The notes under the pieces were generated by a model, which had not been told where the DNA came from, ran no database searches, and saw nothing but the letters and a program-made list of their open reading frames with translations. 64,000 nt of DNA from CALVLD01 sp964467585 (GTDB taxonomy: Bacteria > Bacillota > Clostridia > Christensenellales > CAG-138). The position numbers were made by a program, and so were the translations under genes. How positions within the stretch are numbered: the first letter of the stretch is position 1; each line of letters starts with the position of its first letter. This document shows, in pieces, positions 61,113-64,000 of the stretch. The stretch lies in NCBI GenBank assembly GCA_964467585.1, contig CAYXRF010000006.1:1-64000 (forward strand), read 5' to 3'.

Positions 61113-61484
61113 TTACTTGATCTCAATCTCCGCGCCCGCGGCCTTGAACGCCTCGGCAAGCTTATCAGCGTCATCCTTGGAAATGCCCTCTTTAAGAGTG
61201 CTGGGTGCGCCGTCAACAAGCTCCTTCGCCTCTTTAAGACCAAGACCGAGCTGCTCACGAGCAACCTTGATAACCTTGATCTTCTCTGCGCCGAAGCTCT
61301 TAAGAACTACGTCGAACTCTGTCTTTTCTTCTACTTCCTCAGCGGCGGCGGCGGGGCCTGCAACCGCAACGGCGGACGCGGCGGCGGATACGCCGAACTC
61401 CTCCTCAAGAGCCTTAACGAGCTCAGCGAGCTCAAGAACCGTCATAGCCTTAACGTCGGCAATAAACTGCTCCTTGTTAAACAT
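61113..61484 (-). CDS. rplL: 50S ribosomal protein L7/L12
   Basis: The stalk protein that recruits translation factors. The 123-residue product has the N-terminal dimer domain (ALEEEFGVSAAA), an Ala-rich hinge, and the C-domain EKTEFDVVLKSFGAEKIKVIK with LGLKEAKELVDGAP. ATG 61484 follows AGGAGGATTCAATC. It follows rplJ in the usual order. Confidence 0.97.
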   Translation of the reverse strand: MFNKEQFIADVKAMTVLELAELVKALEEEFGVSAAASAVAVAGPAAAAEEVEEKTEFDVVLKSFGAEKIKVIKVAREQLGLGLKEAKELVDGAPSTLKEGISKDDADKLAEAFKAAGAEIEIK

Positions 61485-61553
61485 GATTGAATCCTCCTAT
61501 TAAATAATTAATTAATTTGGCTCATCAAGCCCTGAGCCTTGGGCGTGCGCCGA

Positions 61554-62084
61554 TTACTCGGCAACGACCTCGGCGGGAGCTGTTTCGCCGCCTTTGGCTT
61601 TGGCGATCTGATCGAGAACGATCGCAAGACCGCTGATTGGAGAGAGCATACTGCCGAGCATACGAGCGATGAGCACCTCTCTGGGGGGCAGCTCCGCAAG
61701 AGCGTCGATACCCGCGGCACTTGTAACCTTGCCGTTTACGATACCGCCCTTGATCTCGCACTTTTTGTACTTTTTGACAGCATCCTTAAGGATTTTAGCG
61801 GGAGAAACGGGGTCGTCGTAACCGAACGCAAAAGCGGAAGGTCCCTTGAGCATCTCATGGATGGACTCGTGGATACCCTCCTGACGAACTGCGCGCTCAA
61901 CCATTGAGTTTTTGAGAACAACGTACTCATTGCCCGCCTTGCGCATCTCCGCACGAAGAGCGGTGACTTCGCTGACCGTAAGCCCGCGATAATCAAAAAT
62001 GATGACCGATTGTGCCTTCTGAAGCTTTTCAACAAGACTGTCGACCAATTCCGCCTTCTGACGAATAACTGAAGCGTTTGCCAT
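61554..62084 (-). CDS. rplJ: 50S ribosomal protein L10
   Basis: L10 anchors the L7/L12 stalk to the ribosome and, in many bacteria, represses its own mRNA. The 176-residue protein begins MANASVIRQKAELVDSLVEKL, with SVIIFDYRGLTVSEVTALR and LKGPSAFAFGYDDPVSPAKIL. I chose ATG 62084, right after AAAGGAGGAATTCCAA; an in-frame start at 62204 would lie inside the leader. Confidence 0.96.
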   Translation of the reverse strand: MANASVIRQKAELVDSLVEKLQKAQSVIIFDYRGLTVSEVTALRAEMRKAGNEYVVLKNSMVERAVRQEGIHESIHEMLKGPSAFAFGYDDPVSPAKILKDAVKKYKKCEIKGGIVNGKVTSAAGIDALAELPPREVLIARMLGSMLSPISGLAIVLDQIAKAKGGETAPAEVVAE

Positions 62085-62089
62085 TTGGA

Positions 62090-62265
62090 ATTCCTCCTTT
62101 AACAGAAATTGCAATAAAATATCCCCATGCCGCACAAAAGACGATGGGGATGAAAATTCGCACTTAACGCAACGCAAATCTGCGCGGCGCCCGATTGACT
62201 TCACCTCGGCAGGAAATTGAGTCGGAAAACCGACGCCTGCTGTCTACGGCGGATATTCGATTGCG
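62090..62265 (-). promoter_or_regulatory. rplJ-rplL leader with terminator-like hairpin
   Basis: About 180 bases separate the promoter at 62272-62300 from rplJ. Near the end TCCCCAT / ATGGGGA (62150-62144 with 62128-62122 on the minus strand) pair and TATTTTATT follows. This matches the layout of L10-type leaders that are attenuated by L10; the conserved kink-turn motif was not verified. Confidence 0.55.
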
Positions 62266-62271
62266 TGTGGG

Positions 62272-62300
62272 ATTTTATCATCCCACGCAGATTAAGTCAA
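62272..62300 (-). promoter_or_regulatory. Promoter of rplJ-rplL
   Basis: On the minus strand TTGACT (62300-62295), 17 bases and TAAAAT (62277-62272). Confidence 0.75.
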
Positions 62301-62378
62301 GTGTTTTTTTGCCGCCGCGTCAATATATTTGTTGAATATCAGCGGCGGCGCGGCAATCACCGGGGGCTGCGGAGACAT

Positions 62379-64000
62379 TTACACGCTTTTTGCGCGGGAG
62401 CGCTTTATGCGGCGCTGCACAAGCTTGACAAGCTCCACAACCGGTATTACGGCAAAGCCGAGGGCGGCGGCAACGCATAGCTCCGCAATAGAAATCGGCT
62501 CAAAGCCAAACGCGGAGCGCAGAGGCGGGATTGTCACAACGGCTATTGTCAACAAAAGCGAAAGCCCGATAGAGCCGTAAAGCCACCAATTGACCGTCTT
62601 TAGCGTAAATATGCTTTCGCGCTGTGAACGCATATTGAGGCTGTGAAAAAGCTCCGCAAGGCTCATTGTGAGAAAAGCCATTGTCACTCCGTCTGCGGAC
62701 TGGGCGCAGCTCCATACTCCGCTTTCCATAAAGTGCCCGATAAAATATGCGGCAAGCGTCAGCACCGTAACCAAAATGCCCTGATAGGCAATGTCGGCGC
62801 CAAGCCCACGCGCAAATATGCCCTCATCTGAGGAGCGCGGCGGCTGCTTCATAATGTCCGCGCCCGCTTTTTCCATACTTAGTGAAACGGCGGGCAGACA
62901 ATCGGTTATCAGATTAATCCAAAGAAGATGAACGGGCTGAAGTATTGTAAACCCAAGCATCACGGAAGTGAAAACGGCAAGCACCTCGCTTGCGTTGGAT
63001 GCAAGCAAAAACTGTATCGCCTTGCGGATGTTGTCATATATGCGCCTGCCCTCCTCCACCGCCGTTACAATGGTGGCAAAGTTGTCGTCCGCAAGCACCA
63101 TATCCGCAACATTTTTGGTTACGTCCGTGCCCGTTATGCCCATGCCCACGCCAATATCTGCTGTTTTAATGGAAGGCGCATCGTTAACGCCGTCCCCCGT
63201 CATGGCGGCAATCATGTTGCGGCGCTGCCACGCTTCAACAATGCGCACCTTGTGCTCGGGCTGAACGCGTGCGTATACGCCGATATCCGTCAGACGTGCG
63301 TCAAGCTCCTCATCGGACATAAGCGACAGCTCCGCGCCCGTTATCGCCTGAGAAGCATCGCTTATTATGCCAAGCTGCTTTGCGATTGCCACGGCGGTAT
63401 CCTTGTGGTCGCCTGTTATCATTATGGGACGGATGCCCGCCTCACGGCAGCGGCGGACGGCCTCCTTTGCCTCAGGACGTATCGGGTCAATCATACCCGT
63501 TATACCGATAAATGTGAGATCCTGTTCAAGCGCATCGGCGGAAAAATCCGTTGGCTCAGCGTCATATGTGCGGTATGCCGCGGCAAGTGCGCGCAGTGCG
63601 TTATCCGCCATGCGTTTGTTGTCTGCAAGAATCTCGGCGCGGATTTCATCCGTCATTGGGACGTCTTTTTTGCCGTCAAAATAGCGTGTGCAAAGACGTA
63701 TAAGCTCATCGGGCGCACCCTTTGTGAACTGGATATACTTGCCGTTGTTGGCGTGGACGGTGCTCATCAGCTTGCGCATACTGTCAAACGGGGCTTCGCC
63801 CACACGCGGATATTCAAGCTTGAGCGCGGGCTTTTCAAGCCCCAGCCGCGTGGCGTAATTTACAAGCGCACACTCGGTCGGCTCCCCCACGGCGGCGCCC
63901 GTTTCGTCCGGCTCCGCATCGGAGCAAAGCGTCATTGCCGTTGCAAGCAGCGACTCGTCCCGCGAAGCGGCGTCCGTAACCGTCATCCTGTTTTGCGTCA
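62379..64000 (-). CDS. Cation-transporting P-type ATPase, Ca2+ type (N-terminal part beyond window)
   Basis: The frame is open to the window end, where LTQNRMTVT is the end of a DKTGTLTQNRM phosphorylation motif, so the phosphorylated Asp and TM1-4 lie outside. The visible 540 residues hold the nucleotide-binding domain (FTKGAPDELIRLC, MRKLMSTVH), the P-domain (MITGDHKDTAVAIA, AMTGDGVNDAPSIKTADIGVGMG) and TM5-10, with FLLASNASEVLAVF and LWINLITDCLPAVSLSME. The TM6 NLITD motif and TM5 content fit type IIA Ca2+-ATPases (SERCA/PMR1-like). It probably exports Ca2+ from the cell. Confidence 0.93.
   Translation of the reverse strand, partial: TQNRMTVTDAASRDESLLATAMTLCSDAEPDETGAAVGEPTECALVNYATRLGLEKPALKLEYPRVGEAPFDSMRKLMSTVHANNGKYIQFTKGAPDELIRLCTRYFDGKKDVPMTDEIRAEILADNKRMADNALRALAAAYRTYDAEPTDFSADALEQDLTFIGITGMIDPIRPEAKEAVRRCREAGIRPIMITGDHKDTAVAIAKQLGIISDASQAITGAELSLMSDEELDARLTDIGVYARVQPEHKVRIVEAWQRRNMIAAMTGDGVNDAPSIKTADIGVGMGITGTDVTKNVADMVLADDNFATIVTAVEEGRRIYDNIRKAIQFLLASNASEVLAVFTSVMLGFTILQPVHLLWINLITDCLPAVSLSMEKAGADIMKQPPRSSDEGIFARGLGADIAYQGILVTVLTLAAYFIGHFMESGVWSCAQSADGVTMAFLTMSLAELFHSLNMRSQRESIFTLKTVNWWLYGSIGLSLLLTIAVVTIPPLRSAFGFEPISIAELCVAAALGFAVIPVVELVKLVQRRIKRSRAKSV

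Overview
The window looks like a stretch of the origin-proximal chromosome of a spore-forming, anaerobic member of the Bacillota (Clostridia-like, probably an uncultured gut lineage). The reasons are: sleB-ypeB germination genes, soj/spo0J-type parA-parB with a consensus parS site, a noc-like second ParB, the rpmH-rnpA-yidD-yidC(spoIIIJ)-jag-mnmE-mnmG-rsmG-noc block, a dense cluster of DnaA boxes in front of dnaN, a DUF1385 (yqhQ) operon, and several dockerin-bearing secreted proteins. No rRNA or tRNA gene was recognised. The species cannot be named from the sequence alone.

Layout. 1-2.4 kb: a 3'-truncated secreted caspase-fold-like/Big_2 protein and a small lipoprotein. 2.4-10.6 kb (minus strand): sleB-ypeB, then a tightly overlapping train parA-parB-trmN6-rsmI-zincin-rluA/D, with two parS-type sites upstream of parA, and aspartokinase. 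10.9-13.2 kb: an unusual 770-residue protein with a long Ala-rich coiled coil joined to an alpha/beta hydrolase. 13.25-13.6 kb: a DnaA-box cluster (candidate oriC), then dnaN and an M29 aminopeptidase; dnaA is not next to dnaN and is not in the window. 16-22.7 kb (minus): yqhQ-prmC-capA-prfA-sua5-rpiB-upp. 22.9-25.8 kb: one intact and one decayed dockerin protein.

25.8-42.1 kb: a block bounded by two repeat islands that share a 200-bp near-identical direct repeat. Between them are a DUF975 membrane protein, a FecCD-type ABC importer cluster with a methyltransferase and XdhC, an interrupted lipoprotein gene, infC-rpmI-rplT, rpsB-tsf, glnS, a GNAT and a lipocalin-like lipoprotein. 42.2-50.9 kb: the conserved rpmH to noc block. 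51-54.5 kb: a prophage remnant (terminase and portal, with an SOS-box-like promoter). 54.6-60.9 kb: small membrane proteins and lipoproteins, a secreted endonuclease I-LRR-dockerin protein and a metallo-beta-lactamase-fold lipoprotein. 61-62.3 kb: rplJ-rplL with leader. 62.4-64 kb: a P-type Ca2+-ATPase cut by the window end.

How they work together. The core is chromosome replication and segregation (DnaA boxes, DnaN, ParA/ParB/parS, Noc with Noc-type sites inside prmC and mnmG) interleaved with translation and RNA-modification genes. The accessory material is surface proteins with dockerin/MucBP/InlB modules, metal-type import, phage debris and several families of intergenic repeats.
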